A DNA stretch of 64,000 nucleotides. Origin: an uncultured Corynebacterium sp. Lineage in GTDB: Bacteria; Actinomycetota; Actinomycetes; Mycobacteriales; Mycobacteriaceae. The translations under genes were made by a program, and so were the position numbers. The notes under the pieces were generated by a model. It did not search any database. It had not been told where the DNA came from and was given only the letters and a program-made list of their open reading frames with translations. Location: positions 57,925 to 121,924 of the forward strand of contig NZ_CAMIGN010000007.1 in assembly GCF_946221935.1 (NCBI RefSeq), in the 5' to 3' direction. Positions 50,730-58,950 of this stretch are shown in pieces; position 1 is the first letter of the stretch; each line of letters begins with the position of its first letter.

Positions 50730-53700
50730 ATGACCTCGACCTTCATCCCCACGACTCAGCAACTCCCCGACTACACCCAGTCGCGCTACCGCGAGAAAAC
50801 GGGCAATATCCATCTGACCGGTATCCAGGCTTTGGTACGGACAGTGCTGGATCGTGCAGAGGCAGACCGCGATATGGGCTTAAAGACTTCCAGCTTCATT
50901 TCCGGCTACGAGGGATCCCCGCTGGGTGGATACGATCTCGAGCTGGGGCGCCGCGGCTCGTTGCTCAAGGATTTTGATGTGCAGCACTTCCCCGCCGTCA
51001 ATGAAGAGCTGGGTGTCACCGCTGTCGCGGGATCGCAGATGACTGCACGGGCTACCGTAAAGCCTGGGGTCGATGGCGTGGTCGGTTATTGGTACGGAAA
51101 GGCGCCGGGACTCGATCGCGCTGCTGATGCCTTTCGACATGCAAACATGACCGGTACCAGCGGAACGGGTGGAGCGGTGGCCTTCGTAGGCGACGACCCG
51201 ACAGCGAAGTCCTCCACCATCCCCTCGGCTTCCGGACGAATCTTGGCCGATCTGGGTATGCCCACGTTGGTGCCTGTCGATGCGGGAGACATTCTGCGCC
51301 TTGGCGCGCACGCCGCATGGATGTCTCGCTATAGCGGACTGTGGACGGCGTTGCGGATTACTACACCCGTTGCGGATGGATCAGCCAGTGTGGATCTGGA
51401 GGCAATCAAGGAGGCCACGTCTCCCCGTGGGGTAGAACGCGGCGGCGAACATGAGCCGGAGGCCCGCCTACTCGGCAAGCGACTCTTGGCCTTGGAAGAC
51501 ACCCGCGTAGGTGAACGTCTGCAGCGTGCATTGGACTATGCGCGCGAGCATCGCCTAAACCGCTGGTGGAATGCCAACGACGGCGACCGGGTCGGCGTGA
51601 TCTGCGCCGGAAATACGTCGCTGGAGGTTGCGGAAGTTGTGGATGAGGCGCAGGTTCGCGTACTACAGCTGGCCATGACTTTTCCATTGGATCCGCAGGA
51701 ACTAGAACGATTCTGTGACGGACTGGATACGCTGATTGTCGCAGAGGAACTGGGCACTCACCTGCTGGAATCCGTGCGCGCCTGCCTCTACGATCTGCCG
51801 GTGCGCCCCCGGATCGAGCATGTGCAAGACCCACTCAAGCAACTCCCCCGCGTGCTGCGCGCTGACGGTATCGAGGTAGCCGGGCCGACGACCGGGCCAA
51901 CTCGGATCTCCCTGCCATTGGCCGTACCCAATCGCGTACCGCACTTCTGCTCCGGATGTCCGCACAATCTGTCCACCCGCGCGGACGAGGACACACTGGT
52001 GGGGGCTGGAATTGGCTGCCACGCAATGGTGATGCTGATGGACGACAAGCGCGTGGGCAATGTCATGGGCACGGCTCAGATGGGTGGCGAGGGTGCACAC
52101 TGGATCGGTATGCACAGCTTCGTCACAGAAGAGCACTTTGTGCAAAACATGGGCGACGGAACCTTCCTGCACTCTGGATCACTGGCGCTGCGGGCGCTAG
52201 TGGCGTCAAAGGTGAACGTAACCCTTAAGCTGCTGCACAACGGCACCGTGGCAATGACTGGTGGCCAGGATCCTGTGGGGCAGCCGAGCCTGGCTGGGCT
52301 GGTGGATATGGTGCGTGCCGAGAATCCAGGCAGAATTATTGTGACCAGTGACGATGTGCAACGCACCCGGAAGATACTGCGCGGTTCCGGGGTACAGGTT
52401 CGCCCACGCGAGGAACTGACATCGGTGCAAAAGGAACTCGCGGCGCAAAAGGGTGTATCGGTGCTGATCCACGATCAGGAATGTGCCGCGGAAAAGCGCC
52501 GTGCCCGCAATCGCAATAAGCGCAGCCGACCAACTGAGAAGATTGTGATCAATGAACGCATCTGCGAGGGCTGTGGTGACTGTGGAGAGAAGTCTGGCTG
52601 CCTTTCCCTCCAGCCTGTGGACACACAGTTTGGCCGCAAGACCCGCGTTGACCAGACAAGCTGCAACGTCGACCGCTCGTGCCTGACCGGCGATTGCCCA
52701 GCATTTACCACTGTCGTGTCGGAAGAGCGGCCACGTGACGTGCCGCGTGTTGACGCCACCGATCTCGAACCGGCCCCGGCCTGTGACCTCGATGCGAAGC
52801 ATCCGTGGAATGTACGCATCTCGGGTGTCGGTGGCACAGGAGTTATGACGGCATCTGCGGTGATCGCCACTGCGGCTCACCTCGATGGTCTCGCAGTACG
52901 TGGTACGGACATGACCGGACTGGCACAAAAGGGCGGGTCGGTAGTCTCCGATTTGCGTATCTCTAGGACCATCGGCCAGCACACCGGAACGGTGCCGCGC
53001 GGTAGTGCAGATCTGTTGATCGCCCTCGACGGAGTGACAGGTGCGGAGGATCCGAGCACCTCGGTGCTCAATGCGGCGCGGACAATCGCGGTGCTTTCGG
53101 ATTCGACGACTCCGACTGGTCAGATGTGCACGGACGTCACCGCTTCTCGTCCCGACGGGGTGCAGATTGCGGGTGCGTTGGGTCACGCGGCAAGGCGGGC
53201 GATTATCACCGACGCAATCCGTGTTTCTACGAAGCTTTTCGGTGAGTCCACATTCCAAATCATGCTGCTAGTCGGTGCCGCAGTGCAGGCGGGTGCTCTG
53301 CCGGTGACGCCGGAGTCGATAGAGCAAGCACTGCGAATCAATGGCAAGAAAGCGGAGATGAATATCCAGGCGTTTCGCCGGGGCCGCCAGCTGGTGAGCC
53401 GTCCCGAAGCGCTGATCGAGCTGTTGGGCAAAGAACCAGACTACGCCCAGCACATGGAGGTTACTCCCCTGGCGCGTACTCGCGCGAAGATGGAGCGCCT
53501 ACTGGAGGCCAGCTTGGTGGAACAAGTCGGCGTATACGTCGACGAAATGGGTCGCTGGGGTACACCGGAGGACGCCGAAAGCTACCTGGCTGACGTACGT
53601 GCCGTGTATGCCCATGAGCGACGGGTTAATCCAGATGGCCCGGCCGAGCTCACCCGTAACTTCGCCGCGGGGCTGCATAAGCTCTCGGCTTATAAGGATG

Positions 53701-54113
53701 AGTACGAGGTCGCTCGTCTTGCACTGGATCCCGGCTTCGCCGCTGCACAGGGAGATGCGGAGGTCACTGTCCAATTCCAGCCGCCACTGCTGCGGGCACT
53801 GGGGTTGAATCGGAAGATTGGACTAGGTCCACGCATGCGTCCGGTTCTACGGGCCCTAGCCAAGGCCAAGCGTCTCCGTGGTACTCGCCTGGATATCTTC
53901 GGCTATGCGGAGGTGCGCAAGCTCGAACGCGAGCTGGTGCAGGTATACCGCGATGAAATCCTGCGACGTGCACGTGAACTGCAGACTGCAGAGGAGGTAG
54001 CCCCACTGGCTGAACTGGCAGCAGCGGCCGATGGAGTGCGGGGATTCGAGCAGAAGAAGATCGACAGTGCCAACGAGTTGCTGGATAAGTTGGCACGAAA
54101 TGGCGTCAAATAA
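50730..54113 (+). CDS. Indolepyruvate ferredoxin oxidoreductase, fused subunits
   Basis: A 1127-residue enzyme with all domains in one chain: an N-terminal pyrimidine-binding/alpha region (about 30-250), the TPP-binding region with GIGCHAMVM and GDGTFLHSG (about 425-480), a ferredoxin-type cysteine cluster (CEGCGDCG...C...CNVDRSCLTGDCPAF, about 613-660), and the gamma-type domain (about 690-900). It oxidatively decarboxylates indolepyruvate or other aryl-pyruvates to acyl-CoA, reducing ferredoxin. Such enzymes need a low-redox acceptor. AAAGGG lies 9 bases before ATG 50730. Divergent lrp is a likely regulator. The archaeal type is split in IorA and IorB. Confidence 0.9.
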   Translation: MTSTFIPTTQQLPDYTQSRYREKTGNIHLTGIQALVRTVLDRAEADRDMGLKTSSFISGYEGSPLGGYDLELGRRGSLLKDFDVQHFPAVNEELGVTAVAGSQMTARATVKPGVDGVVGYWYGKAPGLDRAADAFRHANMTGTSGTGGAVAFVGDDPTAKSSTIPSASGRILADLGMPTLVPVDAGDILRLGAHAAWMSRYSGLWTALRITTPVADGSASVDLEAIKEATSPRGVERGGEHEPEARLLGKRLLALEDTRVGERLQRALDYAREHRLNRWWNANDGDRVGVICAGNTSLEVAEVVDEAQVRVLQLAMTFPLDPQELERFCDGLDTLIVAEELGTHLLESVRACLYDLPVRPRIEHVQDPLKQLPRVLRADGIEVAGPTTGPTRISLPLAVPNRVPHFCSGCPHNLSTRADEDTLVGAGIGCHAMVMLMDDKRVGNVMGTAQMGGEGAHWIGMHSFVTEEHFVQNMGDGTFLHSGSLALRALVASKVNVTLKLLHNGTVAMTGGQDPVGQPSLAGLVDMVRAENPGRIIVTSDDVQRTRKILRGSGVQVRPREELTSVQKELAAQKGVSVLIHDQECAAEKRRARNRNKRSRPTEKIVINERICEGCGDCGEKSGCLSLQPVDTQFGRKTRVDQTSCNVDRSCLTGDCPAFTTVVSEERPRDVPRVDATDLEPAPACDLDAKHPWNVRISGVGGTGVMTASAVIATAAHLDGLAVRGTDMTGLAQKGGSVVSDLRISRTIGQHTGTVPRGSADLLIALDGVTGAEDPSTSVLNAARTIAVLSDSTTPTGQMCTDVTASRPDGVQIAGALGHAARRAIITDAIRVSTKLFGESTFQIMLLVGAAVQAGALPVTPESIEQALRINGKKAEMNIQAFRRGRQLVSRPEALIELLGKEPDYAQHMEVTPLARTRAKMERLLEASLVEQVGVYVDEMGRWGTPEDAESYLADVRAVYAHERRVNPDGPAELTRNFAAGLHKLSAYKDEYEVARLALDPGFAAAQGDAEVTVQFQPPLLRALGLNRKIGLGPRMRPVLRALAKAKRLRGTRLDIFGYAEVRKLERELVQVYRDEILRRARELQTAEEVAPLAELAAAADGVRGFEQKKIDSANELLDKLARNGVK

Positions 54114-54137
54114 TAGTAAATAGACTAAGCGGTCTGT

Positions 54138-54143
54138 TATAGT
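54138..54143 (+). promoter_or_regulatory. -10 of a leaderless GATase transcript
   Basis: TATAGT ends 7 bases before the GTG at 54151, with no ribosome site between; the start of transcription should fall on the GTG. The -35 is weak. Confidence 0.5.
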
Positions 54144-54150
54144 CGCGTTT

Positions 54151-54894
54151 GTGACTTTTGTACTGCTTTGCCCCCGCAGCGGCGCCGAGGTGCTCGCGGC
54201 GGAATACGCCGACTTCCTGAGCTACAGTGGCCTCACTCCAGCTGAGCTGGAACAGAGGCCGCTGGACAATCCCGGAGCCGACCTGGGCAGCTTCGACGGC
54301 GTGGAGGGAGTATTCATCGGCGGCTCGCCGTTTACGATCACCCGCCCAGTCGACGTGGAATGGCAGGAGGTCATTTCCCAGAAGCTCGTCGACTTCATCA
54401 ACATCGAGTCGGAACGACAGCGCTTCGGAATCTTCTCCACGTGCTACGGCACCTCGATGTTGGCGCATTATCTCGATGGCGAAGTCAATAGTATCCACTC
54501 CGAATCGGCCGGCACTAGCGAGGTTTCACTTACCGACGCCGGACGCATCGACCCGATCACTGGTGGCCTCCCCCAGCGTTTCACCGCGCTGACGGGGCAC
54601 AAAGATTCCGTGGCCGAGGTGCCAAGTGAAGCTACTTTGCTAGCCACCGGCGAGACCTGCCCCGTGCAGATCTATCGCTATCGTGACAACGTGTGGACTA
54701 GCCAATTCCACCCCGAAATGGATGCTGCGGGCATCACACGTCGCCTGAGTTTTTATGAGGACGAGGGCTACTGCGACCCAGCCGAGATCGCAGAGACCTA
54801 CGCCCGCTTTGAAGGGCAGGACACAGCCGCAGCGAACTCGCTACTGCGGCGATTTGTGGAGTATTCCCGCAGCTCACTGGGTATGGTGGGTTAA
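54151..54894 (+). CDS. Class I glutamine amidotransferase-like protein
   Basis: A 247-residue GATase1 domain protein similar to the GuaA amidotransferase half. Nucleophile Cys is in FSTCYGTSML and His/Glu in SQFHPEMD. There is no attached synthetase domain, so its acceptor is unknown; many such free-standing proteins hydrolyse gamma-glutamyl compounds. GTG 54151 is taken as start because the -10 TATAGT is 7 bases upstream and no ATG precedes MTFVLLCP. It ends by sharing TTAA with the convergent ABC-F gene. Confidence 0.85.
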   Translation: MTFVLLCPRSGAEVLAAEYADFLSYSGLTPAELEQRPLDNPGADLGSFDGVEGVFIGGSPFTITRPVDVEWQEVISQKLVDFINIESERQRFGIFSTCYGTSMLAHYLDGEVNSIHSESAGTSEVSLTDAGRIDPITGGLPQRFTALTGHKDSVAEVPSEATLLATGETCPVQIYRYRDNVWTSQFHPEMDAAGITRRLSFYEDEGYCDPAEIAETYARFEGQDTAAANSLLRRFVEYSRSSLGMVG

Positions 54895-56522
54895 GCCAGT
54901 TCGACGATCTCCATGTAATCGTCGTTCCACAGATCTTCCACACCATCTGGCAAAACGATGACTCGCTCCGGCTCCAGAGCCTTTACCGCGCCTGGGTCGT
55001 GTGTCACCAGCACGACAGCGCCGGTGTAGGTGCGCAAAGCATCGAGAACCTGCTCACGGGACTGCGGATCCAAGTTATTTGTCGGCTCGTCCAGCAGCAG
55101 CACATTGGCTCGAGAGCTCACGAGGGTGGCCAGTGCTAGGCGCGTCTTTTCGCCACCTGACAGAGTGCCAGCTGGCTGATCAAGCTGTTCGCCAGAGAAC
55201 ATAAAGGCGCCCAGCAGGCCGCGAAGATCTTGCTCGCCGGCATCGGGACAGGCTTCGATGGCATTGGCCCACACTGACTTATCCGGATCGATCGTGTCGT
55301 GTTCCTGGGCAAAGTAGCCGACCTTTAGGCCATGACCGGAGACAATGCCACCCTCGCCGTCGGTGCGTTCGACCCCGGCCAGAAGCTTGAGCAGTGTGGT
55401 CTTACCGGCGCCATTGAAGCCCAGTACGACCACTCGTGACCCCTTGTCAATTGCCAAATCCACTCCGGCAAAGACCTCCAGCGAGCCATACATCTTGGTC
55501 AGCCCCTTGGCGAACATGGGGGTTTTGCCACAGGGGGCCGGCTCCGGGAAGCTGATATTGGCTACGCGGTCCGCCACGCGCACCTCATCGAGGCTGCCCA
55601 GCATCTTCTCCGCGCGGGCGGCCATCTGCTTGGCAGCCTTCGCCTTGGTAGCCTTTGCGCCAAGCTTGTCGGCCTGCTGCTTCAGTGCACTGGCCTTCTT
55701 CTCGGCATTGGCCTTCTCGCGGCGGCGCCGCGCCTCATCGGTGGCGCGGGCATCTTTGTACTTCGACCAACCCATGTTGTACACATCGGCTTCACCCCGT
55801 ACCGCGTCAAGGAACCAGATTTTGTTGCAAACATCCTCCAACAGTTCCACATCGTGGCTGATCATGATCAGGCCACCTTCGTGTTTGGAAAGGAAGCTGC
55901 GCAGCCAGGTAATGGAATCAGCATCCAGGTGGTTAGTCGGCTCGTCAAGCAGCAATGTTGTCTGAGAGCGTCCGGATCCTGCGGTGGCTGCAAAGAGGAT
56001 CTGTGCGAGCTCCACGCGGCGGCGCTGGCCACCCGAAAGGGTCTTGAGCTGCTGGTCAAGGATGCGACTTGGCAGGCCAAGAGAGTCGCAAATCTGTGCG
56101 GCCTCGCTGTCGGCCTCGTAGCCACCGAGGGAGTGATATTTCTCCTCCAAACGGCTGTACTTTAGAATCGCCGCATCCCGCTGGCTAGCTGATTCGCTCG
56201 TTTCCATGATCTCCTGCTGACGCTCCATGGATTGGCGAATACGGTCGAGGCCGCGGGCGGAAAGCACGCGATCGCGCGCGGTCTGCTCAATATCTCCCTC
56301 TTTTGAATCCTGTGGAAGATAGCCCATCTCGCCGCTGCGAGTGACAGAGCCGCCGTAGGGTTCGCCTTCGCCAGCTAGGATGCGCATCGTAGTAGTCTTT
56401 CCCGCGCCGTTGCGTCCGACCAGGCCGATGCGGTCGCCAGGCTGTACGCGTAGGTGCTGCCCGGGGGCGTTCAGCAGAGTTCGGGCCCCCACCCGAACCT
56501 CGAGGTCATTAGTAACAATCAC
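54891..56522 (-). CDS. ABC-F family ATPase
   Basis: A 543-residue ABC-F protein with two ATPase domains and no membrane part. Domain 1: Walker A GRNGAGKTTTM and signature LSGGQRRRVELA; domain 2: GFNGAGKTTLL and LSGGEKTRLALA. The charged linker between (about 250-320, RRRREKANAEKKASALKQQ) is the P-site tRNA-interaction motif. These proteins bind the ribosome E site and affect translation or give antibiotic protection. The chain has no clear Vga/Msr-type extension, so a housekeeping role like EttA/Uup is likeliest. It shares TTAA with the GATase. Confidence 0.92.
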   Translation of the reverse strand: MIVTNDLEVRVGARTLLNAPGQHLRVQPGDRIGLVGRNGAGKTTTMRILAGEGEPYGGSVTRSGEMGYLPQDSKEGDIEQTARDRVLSARGLDRIRQSMERQQEIMETSESASQRDAAILKYSRLEEKYHSLGGYEADSEAAQICDSLGLPSRILDQQLKTLSGGQRRRVELAQILFAATAGSGRSQTTLLLDEPTNHLDADSITWLRSFLSKHEGGLIMISHDVELLEDVCNKIWFLDAVRGEADVYNMGWSKYKDARATDEARRRREKANAEKKASALKQQADKLGAKATKAKAAKQMAARAEKMLGSLDEVRVADRVANISFPEPAPCGKTPMFAKGLTKMYGSLEVFAGVDLAIDKGSRVVVLGFNGAGKTTLLKLLAGVERTDGEGGIVSGHGLKVGYFAQEHDTIDPDKSVWANAIEACPDAGEQDLRGLLGAFMFSGEQLDQPAGTLSGGEKTRLALATLVSSRANVLLLDEPTNNLDPQSREQVLDALRTYTGAVVLVTHDPGAVKALEPERVIVLPDGVEDLWNDDYMEIVELA

Positions 56523-56590
56523 AAGGAAGAAGCCTATCAGTCATCCCCGCCGACGACCCTCCCCACCCCATTAACACTGGCGCTGCGTTA

Positions 56591-56614
56591 CTCGGGATCC
56601 CCACAGCCCCCGAG
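56591..56614. repeat. CTCGGG/CCCGAG hairpin with C-rich loop
   Basis: Six-base stem CTCGGG (56591-56596) and CCCGAG (56609-56614), with a 12-base loop containing C runs. Possible RNA element. Confidence 0.4.
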
Positions 56615-56681
56615 TCGCTGGCCTGTCTGTCGTCGACGGGGCCTGTATTTCATTCCCCCATTCTTCATTGCCCCACTTTAA

Positions 56682-56697
56682 CGGTATGTTCGTACCG
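56682..56697. promoter_or_regulatory. CGGTATG-TT-CGTACCG imperfect palindrome
   Basis: A 7-2-7 palindrome with one mismatch, the shape of a TetR-family operator. No tetR gene is adjacent. Confidence 0.35.
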
Positions 56698-56729
56698 AGT
56701 AGGACAATGTTTATATTAGAAACTGTGTT

Positions 56730-56770
56730 CAGGTTGCGCAGGCTAAGCGTTACATATCCTGCGGTACCTG
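56730..56770. repeat. Symmetric stem with internal loop
   Basis: CAGGT-TGC-GCAGG, 15 bases, CCTGC-GGT-ACCTG. Ten base pairs interrupted by a symmetric 3-base internal loop; RNA or cruciform structure is possible. Confidence 0.45.
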
Positions 56771-56958
56771 TCCCCCAAACACTCAACCTAAACCTGAACT
56801 ACGGCCACTTTAGTTTCTATTAGGTAGTTCTTATAGTTGTAGCTCTCTCGATAACCTAGCGGTGTGTCTTAGAACAATATAAGTAAACCACGGTGCTGTA
56901 AGTTCGGGGGTAAACCCAGTAATCTCCGCCACATTTCCACTTCCAGAAAGGAGTTTCT

Positions 56959-58053
56959 GTGGGTCTGCAGCTAGTGCTTAAAGGGTTCGGACCCGCTGCG
57001 GCTGTGCTTGCTATACGAGCAGTTCAACGTGGGTTCTCAGTTGTTGCATACGATCCCTCTTTTACAGTGGGCAGCCCTACCCCATTTCCGGGTACCTACG
57101 GAGTGTTCACCCCACAAATCCCTTCTTGGGCAGACCCCCTCTTTGGCCCGCCGACGCCATTAGGAATCGCTGCGGGATCGCCGCCGAGACAACGTGTGCT
57201 TGGCTTCACAAACCGCATGCTCGATCAAGAAGCTGTCGTCGAGGCGCTAGACAGGTATGGTGTGCAGATCATTCCAGAGGCACTCCCCGACGGCATGTCA
57301 GCCATTGATTGCACCGGTGCTCCGCGCACTGACGCTGCTCTGTGGCAGCTTGCGGTGGGGTGGTTTTTCCCCTTCGATAACTTTGACTTCGCTCCCACAC
57401 ACCCGAAAGCAACCGGAGTTCTCATGGATTGGGGCGTTCCCGATCTGAAAGATCCCTCAGCCCCGCCCAGCTTCTTCTATGCCCAACGCACAAGCGAGGG
57501 TTGGCTGTTTGAGGAAACGATCCTGGCGACGCACTGTAATGCAGATCCGGCCAGCCAGCAGGAAATATTCACGCTTCTGAGGGAACGGCTGGCTGAGCGG
57601 TGCTCATGGAAACGCCTCACCGAGGAACAGGTGATACGCGAAGAACAGGTGTCGATTCCAATGGGGACGCGGCGGCGTCACAAAGGAAAGAAGTTCGGTG
57701 CCGCTGCAGGGTTCATTAACCCGGCGACGGGCTATTCGCTAGGCCATGCGTTAGAGGCAGTAGATGATTTCCTGGACGATCGACCGCTCGGTGGTTGGGC
57801 CGCCTACACACTGCGACAAATCGGTGGGGAGCTGATTGCGCGAGCTGATGGGGAAACCTTGCAGGACTTCTTCGGGCACTTCTTTGCACTCGATACACGT
57901 CGGCAGCTGGCGTACCTCACCGGACGGGATGGTCTAGCGGTGGCGCGCACAATGTGGGCGCTGCGGAAGGGAGCGGGGCTGCGGCACAAATTCCTGCGAC
58001 CGCTGTTTTGCCAACCGTGGTCGGTGGCACAAGCGGTGTGGGCTAGACGGTGA
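56959..58053 (+). CDS. Lycopene-cyclase-like flavoprotein
   Basis: A 364-residue flavoprotein with the lycopene cyclase (CrtL/CrtY) pattern. A Rossmann-like start LVLKGFGPAAAVLAI, IDCTGAP, WLFEETILA (the FLEET motif of CrtL-type cyclases), SIPMG, and GAAAGFINPATGYSLGHAL (family G-x-x-H-P-x-T-G-Y). The usual last Gly of the nucleotide motif (GxGPAG) is Ala. It could cyclise a carotenoid or other isoprenoid, but no crtE, crtB or crtI is near. GTG start with AAAGGAG 7 bases upstream. It overlaps sufT by 11 bases at the 3' ends. Confidence 0.75.
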   Translation: MGLQLVLKGFGPAAAVLAIRAVQRGFSVVAYDPSFTVGSPTPFPGTYGVFTPQIPSWADPLFGPPTPLGIAAGSPPRQRVLGFTNRMLDQEAVVEALDRYGVQIIPEALPDGMSAIDCTGAPRTDAALWQLAVGWFFPFDNFDFAPTHPKATGVLMDWGVPDLKDPSAPPSFFYAQRTSEGWLFEETILATHCNADPASQQEIFTLLRERLAERCSWKRLTEEQVIREEQVSIPMGTRRRHKGKKFGAAAGFINPATGYSLGHALEAVDDFLDDRPLGGWAAYTLRQIGGELIARADGETLQDFFGHFFALDTRRQLAYLTGRDGLAVARTMWALRKGAGLRHKFLRPLFCQPWSVAQAVWARR

Positions 58054-58459
58054 AACCGAGGAAGCGCAGCTGTTCGCGACCCTCTTCGTTAATCATGTGC
58101 GGGCCCCAAGCCGGGCTCCACACCCAATTGATCTGCAGGTCGGTGACCTCTTCGACGTTGCTCAGCACGGCATCGCGTGCCTGATCTTCCAGCACATCCT
58201 GCAGCGGGCAGGCCGGGGAGGTCAAGGTCATGTTCATAACAGCCTTCTTGTCCTCGATCCAGAGGTCGTAGACCAACCCTAGGTCAATAACGTTGATGCC
58301 CAGCTCGGGATCGATAACGTCCAGCAGATGCTCTTCGACCTTCCCAGCAATGGCCATGTCTTCCGGGCTGCGCTCGGAGGGACCCTGCGGGGCCTGGTCC
58401 AGCGGCGACGGATCCATCTCCGGTGCGGTGGGCTCTGCAGCGTTTGCATTGTCAGTCAT
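58043..58459 (-). CDS. sufT: SufT-type (MIP18/DUF59) assembly protein
   Basis: A 138-residue MIP18-family protein. An N-terminal Pro/Ala tail (about 1-38) precedes the DUF59 domain: VIDPELGINVIDLGLVYDL, LTSPACPLQDVL with the conserved Cys, and TDLQINWVWSPAW. SufT helps mature Fe-S proteins under high demand. It is last gene of the suf operon, 10 bases after sufU. Confidence 0.93.
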   Translation of the reverse strand: MTDNANAAEPTAPEMDPSPLDQAPQGPSERSPEDMAIAGKVEEHLLDVIDPELGINVIDLGLVYDLWIEDKKAVMNMTLTSPACPLQDVLEDQARDAVLSNVEEVTDLQINWVWSPAWGPHMINEEGREQLRFLGFTV

Positions 58460-58469
58460 GGTAGGTTCC

Positions 58470-58934
58470 TTATTCTGCGTCGTGGGTTTCGGGGGCTACG
58501 CCGGCTTCAGTAGCGGCGGCCTCAAAGGCCTTCCAGCCGAGAAGAGCGCACTTCACTCGTGCCGGGTATTTTGATACGCCCGCGAAGGCGACACCGTCGC
58601 CGATGATGTCGTCGTCGCCTTCGATCTTGCCGCGAGACGTCACCATGCGCTCAAACTCGGCGAGCTTGGTGAAGGCCTCTTCGACCGGACGGCCAACCAA
58701 TTCCTCCGCCATAACGGACGTGGATGCCTGGCTGATGGAACAACCCACCGCATCATAGGAGATATCCTCCACGGTTTGGTTGTCCTCACTAAGGTGCAGG
58801 CGTAGCGTCAACTCATCACCACATGACGTGTTGACATGGTGCACCTCAGATTCGAAAGGTTCGCGCAGGCCAGCGTGCTGCGGGTGCTTGTAGTGGTCCA
58901 GGATCACTTCCTGGTACATCTGTTCTAGTTTCAT
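58470..58934 (-). CDS. sufU: Fe-S scaffold/sulfurtransferase SufU
   Basis: A 154-residue SufU, the zinc-containing sulfur acceptor for SufS. MKLEQMYQEVILDHYKHPQH starts the protein. The three conserved Cys are in NTSCGDEL, DAVGCSISQAST and ARVKCALLGW; the SufU-specific insert before the last is present. ATG 58934 is used, 16 bases after sufS; the frame from 58994 adds 20 residues overlapping sufS. It activates SufS by taking persulfide. Confidence 0.94.
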   Translation of the reverse strand: MKLEQMYQEVILDHYKHPQHAGLREPFESEVHHVNTSCGDELTLRLHLSEDNQTVEDISYDAVGCSISQASTSVMAEELVGRPVEEAFTKLAEFERMVTSRGKIEGDDDIIGDGVAFAGVSKYPARVKCALLGWKAFEAAATEAGVAPETHDAE

Positions 58935-58950
58935 GTGACCGTGGATCCCC

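Larger units (their letters stand above)
56523..56958. other. 436-base gene-free gap, lower GC, with inverted repeats
   Basis: No convincing coding frame is seen; the 71-codon minus-strand frame at 56571-56786 has no ribosome site or protein character. The stretch from about 56690 is clearly AT-richer than its neighbours. It contains three inverted repeats (listed separately) and the promoter of the flavoprotein gene. A small RNA could be encoded here; nothing proves it. Confidence 0.5.
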
